From the NCBI GenBank assembly GCA_020632575.1, contig JACKFH010000027.1:1-52748 (forward strand): 52,748 nucleotides of DNA. The letters run 5' to 3'. Position 1 is the first letter of the stretch. Each line of letters begins with the position of its first letter. The notes below the pieces were generated by a model, which was not told the origin of the DNA, did not search any database, and was given only the letters and a program-made list of their open reading frames with translations. This document shows positions 9,241 through 16,802 of the stretch, piece after piece. Origin of the DNA: Candidatus Omnitrophota bacterium. GTDB taxonomy: Bacteria > Hinthialibacterota > Hinthialibacteria > OLB16. The translations under genes and the position numbers were made by a program.

Positions 9241-10938
9241 TCAACGGTCCTTCCGATTCCCTGCCTCATAGACCGCGGTCTTTAGCGCATCCTCTTCATA
9301 CGCGATCGGGGTATCGATTGCACTGAAGTCATTCCCAATCACCGTGATGTTTTCGCAGGGCTTCTCCAGTCTCATGAAAGTCTCGTTGCCCCTGGGACGA
9401 CAACCCGTGATTCTGGCGTCGCGCGTGTCACGGAGGAGGATATGCGCGGGAGTCGATTCCTCCGCCTCTGACTGCAGGCCCGAGACAGTGAGATTTTGAA
9501 CGTCCTCGCAAACCAGGGCGGGTCGAGTGTCCGGCGCCAGGTATTCAACCTGGAGGTTCTCAAAAGTCAGGCCATCCACATGACGGCAGTAAAAACCATA
9601 CGCGGGAAGGTGACCGAACATGACGCTTTCCGGATACTGGGCGGGGAGTTCCGGGACTTCCCGGTCAGTCTTTTCCTTGTCCATGCCTCCAGCAAACTCG
9701 ATGCGGATATTCGACAGGGTCACATTCTCGACTGGGTGGTCGGGTTGCCCGGTGATCGAACAACCGATGTTTCCCGTTTGGGTCGCGACGATGTTGGAAA
9801 GGATGACATTCCGAAGAAGTCCCGTGGAGGGTTTCTCCGAGACAGGTGTGACCTGACGGCCTCGGTTCCCTAAGCGGATGAAAATCGGGACCGTCTCGCC
9901 CACAATCGAGATGTTCGAGATGGTCACACCATCCATCACCCCTCCATCGACAATCTCCAACGCGATCCCGGCAAGCCCCTCATCCCGTCCGCCCATGGCC
10001 TTCTCGTCTCGCGAGGGGCGGATCACACAGTTCGATATGGCGATGTTCTTAAAACCTCCACTCGATTCGGTGCCCATCTTGAGCGCGTTACAATGAGAGC
10101 TGAGCACACAGTTCGTGACTGTCACATTCTCGGTTGGATACTGGACGGTGCTTTTCAAAGTCAGCGCGTCATCATCGGAATCGCCATAGCAATCGGAGAT
10201 GATGACATCGCGGCAACCATCGATGTCGATCATGTCGTTGTTCTTGTTGCAGTGGTTGTAAACGTTGAGCCCCCGCAAAGTCACGAAATCGCAGTTGAGG
10301 TACTGTTGCATCCACATCGGGGAATTTTTCAGAGTCAGGCCCTCAACCAAGATATCCCGGCAGCTGATCAGGCGAATGAGATACGGTCGGTTGATGTAGA
10401 CCGATTTGGGAGTGTATCGATTGGGGTCCCAGCCCTCGACTATCTTGGCCAATTCCTCTTCAGGGGGGTGGTTTCCCAGAAAGGCCTCTCCCTGGCCATC
10501 GATCGTTCCCCGCCCGACCAATCCCACATTCTTGAGTCCTTCCCCCCAGATCAGCGCGCGCACCACATATTTGTCGGTGTAGGAGGGAAGTTCACAATGT
10601 GTGATCGGATAGTCTTCGAGGTTCGTGCTGCCCAACAAAGTCGCCCCTTGGTCTAGATCAAGGTAGACCCCGTCTTTCAGAAAGAGCGTGCCGGAAACGT
10701 AATCGCCCGCGGGGAAATGGACTCGCCCGCCGCCTGCTTCGGCGCAAGCATCGATCGCCTTCTGAATCGCCGAGGTGTTGATCGTTTCGCCATCGGCGAT
10801 CGCTCCATGGTCCCCGACTTCAACCACTCCCGCGTTGGCGACTGAATACGTTCCGAAAAGAATCGCCGCAAGCAGCGACACTTGGAAAAAATAGGCCTTC
10901 CAGGTTGAGTTGCATGAAAATGGATGGGAATGAAACAT
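9241..10938 (-). CDS. Secreted GH28-like pectin-lyase-fold glycosidase
   Basis: A 565-residue exported protein with a signal peptide to about residue 36 (SVANA). The start at 10938 was chosen over a longer frame because AAGGGGG lies upstream and the signal peptide begins directly. After the conserved opening (DHGAIADGETINTSAIQKAI, residues 43-62) come right-handed beta-helix rungs. GH28 catalytic motifs are present: NND at 233-235, DIDGCRDV at 238-245, SDDDALTLKS with D256/D257, and the ALKMGTESSGGFKNI stretch that replaces the classical GHG loop in many bacterial members. Known GH28 enzymes hydrolyse polygalacturonan or rhamnogalacturonan. With the GH106-like gene downstream and a rhamnose symporter nearby, rhamnogalacturonan is the likely substrate (inference). 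Confidence 0.83.
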   Translation of the reverse strand: MFHSHPFSCNSTWKAYFFQVSLLAAILFGTYSVANAGVVEVGDHGAIADGETINTSAIQKAIDACAEAGGGRVHFPAGDYVSGTLFLKDGVYLDLDQGATLLGSTNLEDYPITHCELPSYTDKYVVRALIWGEGLKNVGLVGRGTIDGQGEAFLGNHPPEEELAKIVEGWDPNRYTPKSVYINRPYLIRLISCRDILVEGLTLKNSPMWMQQYLNCDFVTLRGLNVYNHCNKNNDMIDIDGCRDVIISDCYGDSDDDALTLKSTVQYPTENVTVTNCVLSSHCNALKMGTESSGGFKNIAISNCVIRPSRDEKAMGGRDEGLAGIALEIVDGGVMDGVTISNISIVGETVPIFIRLGNRGRQVTPVSEKPSTGLLRNVILSNIVATQTGNIGCSITGQPDHPVENVTLSNIRIEFAGGMDKEKTDREVPELPAQYPESVMFGHLPAYGFYCRHVDGLTFENLQVEYLAPDTRPALVCEDVQNLTVSGLQSEAEESTPAHILLRDTRDARITGCRPRGNETFMRLEKPCENITVIGNDFSAIDTPIAYEEDALKTAVYEAGNRKDR

Positions 10939-10982
10939 CGGGAACCCCCTTCGGACTGGTTTAGTGGGTGCGTTGGATCGGG

Positions 10983-11019
10983 TATAATAGCACGAACCGC
11001 CCGAAACCTCTTCCGGAGG
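10983..11019 (+). promoter_or_regulatory. -10 box and ribosome site of the CAP-dockerin gene
   Basis: TATAAT at 10983-10988 is followed by GGAGG at 11015-11019, 7 bases before the ATG at 11027. No good -35 is visible 16-18 bases upstream of the -10. The region is divergent: the GH28-like gene starts leftward at 10938, 88 bases away. Confidence 0.5.
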
Positions 11020-11026
11020 TCGGGTC

Positions 11027-12163
11027 ATGAATCCTCGATCCTGCATTTTTTTCTTCTCGCTTTTCGTAACTGTCTTCTTTTACGGATTCTCCGTTTCGCA
11101 CGCTTCGGAAGAAACTGCTGGCCTGGTTCCGCCTGTATCCGAGGGTCCGATCAAAGGACTTCCCGAGGGGCCTCTCGAACCCGTCCCAAAGTTCGATCCG
11201 ATTCAACCGACTCAGAAAGAATACGATTGCTTTGTCCTGATTAACGCGGCTCGCGCCAATCCGGCGGCGTATGGGTATGGGGAGTACTCGCCCGCGCCGC
11301 CCTTGCATTGGAACGCGGCGCTGCTGTATATCGCATGGGTCCACAGCAAGGACATGTACGAGGAAGATTACTTCCAGCACGACAGCTACAATCGTGTTGG
11401 GGATCAGTTGGTGTTCGATCGGTCCTGGTCCGACCGTGTGAGGAGCGTCTACACCCACAACACTCGCATCTCGGAAAACATCGCGTGGAACTCCAGCGGG
11501 TCGGCGGAGGCTGTGGTGACCTCCTGGATGAACAGCCCCCCGCACCGGGAGAACATCATGAACCCGGAACACACCGAGGGGGCGATCGGCGCTTATGGCG
11601 GCAACGACAAGGTCTATTTCACCCACGACTTTGGGGGTCGGGATATCTCTTACAATCTCTCCTTGGAACCGGACGATGTCAGTCTTTCTCCAACTCAACC
11701 GAACCCGGGCGACACCGTTCGCCTCTCCTTCATCGTTTGGAACAACGGGGTGACCGACGCCTTCCCAGTGGAGGTCCGAGTCGACAAACGCGAGGGAGGC
11801 GGAGGTTGGAGCGCCATCACCGGCGACCTCTGGCTTCGGAATATCCTCGAGGGAGGAAAAGGCGTTTCCACCTACACCGACCTGGACACCTCGGGTTATT
11901 CGCGCGGGACCGAGATTCGCGTGGTGATCGACCCCAACGGTCTTTTTACGGAGACCGACGAATCGGACAACTCGGCCGGGATCGTTTTGATTCCGGCCGG
12001 ATCCACCTCGCGGGGCGATCTCACCGCCGATGGAGTCGTGGATGGCATGGATCTCTTCCGATTCGCCGCCGGCTGGCAAACCCTCGACTGGACCTGCAAT
12101 CTCGACACCGGCGGTTATGTCAATTGCCAAGACCTCGTGTTGCTTCTTAAGGAGATGGATTGA
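11027..12163 (+). CDS. Secreted CAP (SCP) - CARDB - dockerin protein
   Basis: A 378-residue exported protein with signal peptide to about residue 26 (SVSHA). Residues 60-205 form a CAP/SCP domain: FVLINAARANPAAYG, HSKDMYEEDYFQHD, and the signature ENIAW followed by VVTSWMNSPPHRENIMNP. Residues 215-325 are a CARDB-like Ig module (PNPGDTVRLSFIVWNNG, FTETDESDNSAGIVL). The C-terminus is a two-loop dockerin: GDLTADGVVDGMDLFRF and CNLDTGGYVNCQDLVLLLK, both with calcium-loop Asp/Asn spacing. Dockerins bind cohesins and so can attach a protein to a surface scaffold; no cohesin is seen here. CAP domains have varied roles, so the activity is unknown. It is divergent from the GH28-like gene and followed by rhaT. 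Confidence 0.85.
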   Translation: MNPRSCIFFFSLFVTVFFYGFSVSHASEETAGLVPPVSEGPIKGLPEGPLEPVPKFDPIQPTQKEYDCFVLINAARANPAAYGYGEYSPAPPLHWNAALLYIAWVHSKDMYEEDYFQHDSYNRVGDQLVFDRSWSDRVRSVYTHNTRISENIAWNSSGSAEAVVTSWMNSPPHRENIMNPEHTEGAIGAYGGNDKVYFTHDFGGRDISYNLSLEPDDVSLSPTQPNPGDTVRLSFIVWNNGVTDAFPVEVRVDKREGGGGWSAITGDLWLRNILEGGKGVSTYTDLDTSGYSRGTEIRVVIDPNGLFTETDESDNSAGIVLIPAGSTSRGDLTADGVVDGMDLFRFAAGWQTLDWTCNLDTGGYVNCQDLVLLLKEMD

Positions 12164-12190
12164 TCGTTGACCGCCCCGCGCCGATTGAGA

Positions 12191-12218
12191 TTGCCGCAAT
12201 CCCCTCAGAAGGTATAAT
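12191..12218 (+). promoter_or_regulatory. Probable rhaT promoter
   Basis: TTGCCG (12191-12196, 4/6 match) and a perfect TATAAT (12213-12218) are spaced by 16 bases. The ATG of rhaT at 12263 follows with GAGAGG at 12246-12251. rhaT may thus be transcribed independently of the CAP-dockerin gene. Confidence 0.55.
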
Positions 12219-12262
12219 CCCTCGATTCCTGTATTGCATTGTCCTGAGAGGTTGTGAACGAA

Positions 12263-13348
12263 ATGGAACCGAATCCTTTTCTTGGAGTCTTTCTCCATGC
12301 GGTGGGCGGACTGGCCGCCGGCAGCTTTTATCTCCCCTTCAAAAAAGTGAAAGGATGGTCCTGGGAGGTTTATTGGATCATCGGCGGCGTCTTCTCGTGG
12401 ATCGTCACCCCGATGGCGGTGGCCTACAGCCTGAACCCGAGGCTTTTCGAAATCATCGCGAACGCTCCGAGCCGCGCCCTGCTCGGGACTTTCGGTTTCG
12501 GAGTGCTTTGGGGGATCGGCGGATTGACCTTCGGATTGACCGTGAGATACCTCGGGCTCTCGCTTGGCTACGCCCTGGCGCTCGGGCTCTGCGCGGCGTT
12601 CGGAACCTTGATTCCCCCTCTGGCGGATGGAACCCTGCCGGGCCTATTTCAGGATGCCTCCGGATTGACCATCCTGAGCGGCGTGGGCGTCTGCTTGTTC
12701 GGTATCGCGCTCAGCGGCCGAGCGGGGATGGTGAAGGAAAAAGAACTTTCCGATGAGGAAAAGGCGGAGACCATCCAGGAATTCAATTTCGCCAAAGGGG
12801 TCTGGGTCGCCATCTTCTGCGGGATCATGAGCGCCTGCATGGCGTTCGCCTTCCAGGCGGGCAAACCGATCGCGGAACTCGCGATCTCGATGGGCACCTC
12901 CGATATCTGGCAGAACACACCCGTTCTTGTCGTCATCCTGTGGGGCGGTTTCGCGACCAATTTCTTGTGGTGCCTGTTTCTGATTGTCAAAAACAAATCG
13001 GGCGGCGAGTTCACCAACTTTCGGGATTTCCCGTGGCTGACCAACTTCATCTTTTCCGCCATCGCCGGAACGGTCTGGTATTTCCAGTTCTTCTTCTATG
13101 GGATGGGGACGACCAAAATGGGCCAATTCGACTTCTCCAGTTGGACCCTGCACATGGCCTTCATCATTGTCTTCAGCAACCTATGGGGCATCCTCTTGCA
13201 CGAATGGAAGGGAACCAGTGCGCGGGCGAAGAATCTGATCGTCGCGGGAATCGTCGTTCTGATCCTCTCGACCATCGTGGTCGGGTACGGGAACAAACTG
13301 GGACAGACCTCCAACGCCGAACCCGTGGAGACCATCGAGGGATTGTAA
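12263..13348 (+). CDS. rhaT: L-rhamnose/H+ symporter RhaT
   Basis: A 361-residue inner-membrane protein with about ten hydrophobic segments. The opening (NPFLGVFLHAVGGLAAGSFY, then PFKKVKGWSWEVYW) and the segment GIGGLTFGLTVRYLG...LGYALALGL are characteristic of RhaT in the drug/metabolite transporter superfamily; E. coli RhaT is 344 residues. RhaT imports L-rhamnose with a proton. A GTG at 12254 is also in frame, but ATG 12263 fits the GAGAGG ribosome site (11-base spacing). Its placement beside GH106-like and GH28-like genes makes sense: enzymes free rhamnose outside, RhaT takes it in. Rhamnose catabolic genes (rhaA, rhaB, rhaD) are not in the window. Confidence 0.9.
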   Translation: MEPNPFLGVFLHAVGGLAAGSFYLPFKKVKGWSWEVYWIIGGVFSWIVTPMAVAYSLNPRLFEIIANAPSRALLGTFGFGVLWGIGGLTFGLTVRYLGLSLGYALALGLCAAFGTLIPPLADGTLPGLFQDASGLTILSGVGVCLFGIALSGRAGMVKEKELSDEEKAETIQEFNFAKGVWVAIFCGIMSACMAFAFQAGKPIAELAISMGTSDIWQNTPVLVVILWGGFATNFLWCLFLIVKNKSGGEFTNFRDFPWLTNFIFSAIAGTVWYFQFFFYGMGTTKMGQFDFSSWTLHMAFIIVFSNLWGILLHEWKGTSARAKNLIVAGIVVLILSTIVVGYGNKLGQTSNAEPVETIEGL

Positions 13349-13387
13349 TCGACTCCTTGCGACCATTTTCTCCTTCAGCCGCGCCTA

Positions 13388-14512
13388 CTATTCCTGGACG
13401 TGGCAATACAAGCACGGTCGATCGCGGAACATATCCTTGTCGCTGGTCCAACCCTTGGGATGCGGGTTGATGTTGTCATTGTAGGTCGCGTGACACTCGA
13501 TGCAGATCGAATCCGCTCCTTGGTCATGACATGAGGCGCAGTTGGCGATCTCGCGTCTCGCGATCTGGCCATGGAAGTTGGGGGAGAACTCGTCCGCGAA
13601 CCCTCGGGGGTGCGGCGAATCGGCGCGCTGGTCCTGACCAGCGATGTCGCTGATGCCATGGGCTCGGTGGCAGGTCTCGCAATAGCTCGGACGATGGCAG
13701 GTGATGCAGAGCGAGGGATCGTTCCGCGCTTCGATAAAGTGCCTCGAAAGATAATCCGGCTGATGGATGAAGGCGGCGTTGACTCGGCCGTGTTGCTTCA
13801 TGCTCCGGGTGAGTTCGTCGCTGTTATCCGCGTGGCACTCCATGCAATCGTCTTGGCTGTGGCACTGCGCGCACACCTCGGTCTGCGACCAAGCGTAGTG
13901 TTTGTGGTCTCGTAGGAAATTCCCTTTGTGACTGAAACGGGACAGCGGCTTCAGCCCGATCGACCACATGTCGGTGTGGCAGTTCAGGCACTGAAGGTTC
14001 TGGTATTGCTCGTCATGATAGTGGCAGTTCAAGCAGATCTGCATGTTGGGGATGTTGCGGTCTTTCTGACGCGTGCTGGTCAGGTTGCTCACATGGCAGA
14101 CATCGCAGGATTCCTCCATGCCGGCGATGCCGAGATGTTGTTCATGCGAGAAATGGAGCGCGGTGAGCACTTGCGGGATCTTCGCCTCGGGGACGATATG
14201 ACAGTTCTGACAATCCTTCTCGTTGAATTGGCGTTTGTGATAGTGGCAAAGCAGACACGTCTCCATCGGGGGCGTGTGTTTTTCGTTCGCGTTGTCCGAT
14301 TCCCAGATCGAGTCGTGGCAAAAATCGCAGTCGAGACCGACTTCTTTGATATGCAGTTGGTGGCTGTAGTGGTGAGTCTCATACGAGGGGAAACGGTCGG
14401 GCAGCCAGCCGGTTTTGAGGAGCAGAGCGCAGCCGGTGGACAGAACGATCGACGCCAGCGCGAACGATATAACCACGCGAGCAATTCTCTCCGGTTTAAT
14501 TCTTCCACGCAT
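13388..14512 (-). CDS. 13-haem c-type cytochrome
   Basis: The 374-residue product has 13 CXXCH haem-attachment motifs (CDFCH first at residue 62, then CLLCH, CQNCH, CDVCH, CLNCH twice, CAQCH, CMECH, CITCH, CETCH, CASCH, CIECH and CLYCH last) plus many extra His residues that could be distal ligands. The N-terminus has a hydrophobic segment (residues 11-34) ending in LSTGC, a possible lipobox or an uncleaved anchor, so the haem domain is periplasmic or surface-exposed. The start at 14512 follows GGGAGAA with 8-base spacing, and lies 23 bases after the stop of the upstream beta-barrel gene, so the two form an operon. Electron transfer across the outer membrane is the likely joint role (inference). 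Confidence 0.88.
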   Translation of the reverse strand: MRGRIKPERIARVVISFALASIVLSTGCALLLKTGWLPDRFPSYETHHYSHQLHIKEVGLDCDFCHDSIWESDNANEKHTPPMETCLLCHYHKRQFNEKDCQNCHIVPEAKIPQVLTALHFSHEQHLGIAGMEESCDVCHVSNLTSTRQKDRNIPNMQICLNCHYHDEQYQNLQCLNCHTDMWSIGLKPLSRFSHKGNFLRDHKHYAWSQTEVCAQCHSQDDCMECHADNSDELTRSMKQHGRVNAAFIHQPDYLSRHFIEARNDPSLCITCHRPSYCETCHRAHGISDIAGQDQRADSPHPRGFADEFSPNFHGQIARREIANCASCHDQGADSICIECHATYNDNINPHPKGWTSDKDMFRDRPCLYCHVQE

Positions 14513-14535
14513 CGTCGTCTTCTCCCGCCCCTCCC

Positions 14536-16008
14536 TCATCGGTCGTCCCCCCAGTAAATGGAGGTCGGGAGCGCCGTCTGAGGAAGCCATCTCTTCTCCC
14601 GGGGGTCTCTCTGTTCGTACAAATCGACTGTCCCGCCGTTCTCTATCCGTTTATCGAACCAATAAGTGACCGAGAGGAGAGCCTGAATTTCCGTGTTGTC
14701 CACCGCGCTGTCGATATAGCGCAATGTCGCCACCGCCTCGAGCTGTTTCCTCGGGCGATATCCGCACGACCAGGAAGCGTCGAAACTGTGCGGAGAGTCG
14801 TTGACCCGATCTCGGTAGTACGTCGCTCCGAGTTCGAGCGATTGCCAACACCAATCGTTGAACCAGCGGTGAGTGGTGAATCGGAGACGGTCGTACCCAT
14901 TGTCGATCGACTCGTATCGGGAATCGTTTTCGATGAACGGGACGCCTTGTTCGGGCGGCTGCAGATGGCGCAACTCCAGGGAGACAGTCGCGTCGTCGCC
15001 GTAATAGGTGCGGCCCCCCAACACGAACTCCCAGTAACCCTTCCCCTGGACATGGTGGCGCTCGATCGTTCCGCCGGGGCTGCGCGAGTCGTAATAGACC
15101 GCCTCGCTCCAGAATCGAAGATCGGAGGTGGGATAGAAATCGAGGCCGAAGGCCGTCTCTTGAATCTTGTCGTTGGAGAAAACGGAGAGAAGCGAGGTGC
15201 TTGGCAAGAGGGCCCCTGGAATCGTCTCGTTGTAACTCACCGTGAACTTGGCCTTGGGATGAAATTCGAGGCCGGAATAGAGTCCGAGTTCGACAATCTG
15301 ATCGGTGATCGTGTCATAGGAGATATGCTGCTCGAGCTCCCAGAAGTAGAAGGGACGCCAATAGAAGTCCTGATTAAAAACCTCCCTCGCCAGGTCGCCG
15401 TCATCCTCCCGTTTCGCGTAAGAGAAACCGAGTTCCGAGGAGTCGAGGGGTCGAAACCAGACGCGGCCGCCTCCGACCAAATCTTCGCTCTTGCCCCCGT
15501 AATCCGAGAAGGCGGGAATGCCGCCGAAAATCGCGTAACCGTTGCCGCTGGGGAGCTCCTTGGAATAGGTGGCCCCATCGAATCGCTCGTTGATGCCGGA
15601 CCAGAAGACATACTGACGGCCAAATCGTGCGTAGGTGGCGGGCATCTTCGGGTCGCGCCATTCGAGGTAACCGGTCAAGAGTTCGGATTCGAGGCGACTG
15701 TCATAGGTGATCTGTGTGTAATCCGAGCGATCCCCGAGATCCTGACGGACCCAGCCGGAACCGTGGAAGGACCATCCCGGCGCGTTGAGTTCGTCGACAT
15801 GGAGGGTGAGATACTGCCGAACCGGCATGAAGAACTCCTCGATCGGGTCATCGAGACGGTCCTCGCGAAGGTACAGGTGGGTTCGCAGGGAGCCCTGCAT
15901 CCGGACAGCATAGGCCGAGAGAGAGGGAAGGAGTCCCATGGCCAATAGGAGCCCCATCACCCCGACCCTGTGGACGGTGAGCTGACTGCCGCGATTCCCC
16001 GTTTTCAC
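14536..16008 (-). CDS. Outer-membrane beta-barrel, probable partner of the multihaem cytochrome
   Basis: Taken from a GTG at 16008 the protein has 490 residues with a good signal peptide ending LLPSLSAYA; a longer frame begins with ATG at 16086 but would give a 43-residue n-region. The mature protein is a run of alternating amphipathic strands rich in aromatic ends and short turns (LRTHLYLREDRLDD, RFGRQYVFWSGIN, FYWRPFYFWELEQHI), typical of 16-22 strand porins. It resembles DUF1302/alginate-export-type barrels in style, but I cannot assign a family. The cytochrome gene follows 23 bases downstream, an arrangement like porin-cytochrome conduits (MtrB/MtrA, Omb/Oma). The start codon is the least certain part. 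Confidence 0.78.
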   Translation of the reverse strand: MKTGNRGSQLTVHRVGVMGLLLAMGLLPSLSAYAVRMQGSLRTHLYLREDRLDDPIEEFFMPVRQYLTLHVDELNAPGWSFHGSGWVRQDLGDRSDYTQITYDSRLESELLTGYLEWRDPKMPATYARFGRQYVFWSGINERFDGATYSKELPSGNGYAIFGGIPAFSDYGGKSEDLVGGGRVWFRPLDSSELGFSYAKREDDGDLAREVFNQDFYWRPFYFWELEQHISYDTITDQIVELGLYSGLEFHPKAKFTVSYNETIPGALLPSTSLLSVFSNDKIQETAFGLDFYPTSDLRFWSEAVYYDSRSPGGTIERHHVQGKGYWEFVLGGRTYYGDDATVSLELRHLQPPEQGVPFIENDSRYESIDNGYDRLRFTTHRWFNDWCWQSLELGATYYRDRVNDSPHSFDASWSCGYRPRKQLEAVATLRYIDSAVDNTEIQALLSVTYWFDKRIENGGTVDLYEQRDPREKRWLPQTALPTSIYWGDDR

Positions 16009-16233
16009 AAATCCTCTCTGAATGCCCGTGACGCCCGTTTCGGTGTCGATTTTGGCGGAATCCCCGAGTTCTTGGCAGAATCCCACATCTTCTAAGATCG
16101 ACCGAGGGCGAGGCTATCATAAACCCAAATCGGTTTTGACCTTGGATTACGACGCTCCAGCTCCGAGTCACCCTCCCCCGGCCATCTTGAGGGGAGAAGA
16201 TTGGATTGCCCCCTGTGGGTGGGGGGAGAATGG

Positions 16234-16371
16234 AATGAACGACCTGGGGGGGGTAAAAATGACATAATTGCCGAGGGAGGGGGGAATGAAATAACCACCG
16301 TGGGAGGGGTAAGAATGAAACAACCACCGGCGGGATGGGGGGGATGAAATAACCACCGTGGGAGGGGCATC
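16234..16371. repeat. Degenerate 24-29 bp tandem repeat, five units
   Basis: Units begin at about 16234, 16258, 16285, 16314 and 16343. The last three are exactly 29 bases apart and share AATGAAAYAACCACC followed by a G-rich run (GTGGGAGGGG or GCGGGATGGG). The first two are shorter and more diverged. It encodes no protein I can support. Confidence 0.7.
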
Positions 16372-16413
16372 CTGCCCCGAATGGCGGGTCCTCCCTGATC
16401 GCGGCAAGATGCC

Positions 16414-16479
16414 GCTCCCACAGCACGATGGATTGCTGCTCCCACGGCACGATGGATTGCCGCTCCCACAGCACGGCGG
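16414..16479. repeat. 24 bp tandem repeat, about 2.7 units
   Basis: GCTCCCACRGCACGATGGAT units start at 16414, 16438 and 16462. The first two differ only at one purine and the last base; the third is cut after GCTCCCACAGCACG. A GCGGCA-AGA-TGCCGC hairpin immediately precedes the first unit and shares its GCCGCTCCCAC edge. Confidence 0.75.
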
Positions 16480-16686
16480 TTCTTCCCCCTTGAAGGGGGA
16501 GGGAGGAGGAAGAGTTCCCAAGGTCGATTTCTCCCCCTTCACAAACTTGTCACAATCCTTTCGGAAAACGCCGGGAAAACCTGGGGACAGCCGGCGATTT
16601 ACGGTTTTTCGGGAGTTCGTAAGTCAAATGTTTTCAATAGGATATTTAGGGTATGAAAAAAGGGGGCCAAGCGGTGAAAATAGAGC

Positions 16687-16716
16687 TTGACAATTCTGTG
16701 ACCTCAATTCTATAGT
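16687..16716 (+). promoter_or_regulatory. Strong promoter of the first prepilin gene
   Basis: A perfect TTGACA (16687-16692) and TATAGT (16711-16716) are spaced by 18 bases. Transcription would start near 16723, leaving a leader of about 80 bases before the ATG at 16803. GGAGG at 16787-16791 is the ribosome site. It is the best sigma70-type promoter seen in the window and suits a highly expressed pilin. Confidence 0.75.
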
Positions 16717-16802
16717 GGATGATCCTGGGTGGAAGGGTTGTGGAAGCCGCATGGCGGTCCCGCAACGCTCTGGTTTTATCCTTAATGGAGGTGTTAATTT
16801 GG

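Larger units (their letters stand above)
16009..16802. other. Repeat-rich intergenic region
   Basis: About 790 bases separate the leftward beta-barrel gene from the rightward prepilin gene. No protein-like frame is convincing. The segment holds two tandem repeats (listed separately), small hairpins (GGGGCA-TCC-TGCCCC near 16365, GCGGCA-AGA-TGCCGC near 16401), a C-tract/G-tract palindrome near 16484-16500, and the prepilin promoter. Strong G-over-C skew in runs makes it look unlike the coding neighbours. Confidence 0.6.

Noticed and set aside
10961..12298. 445-codon open frame on the minus strand
   Set aside because: Antisense of the CAP-dockerin gene, which carries clear domain motifs on the other strand.
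16234..16479. Possible CRISPR array
   Set aside because: Units are contiguous or nearly so, with no unique spacers of equal length and no cas genes.
16022..16690. Several Pro/Ser/His-rich small frames over the repeat region before the first prepilin gene
   Set aside because: They are translations of tandem repeats and poly-C/G runs, with shared content in all frames.
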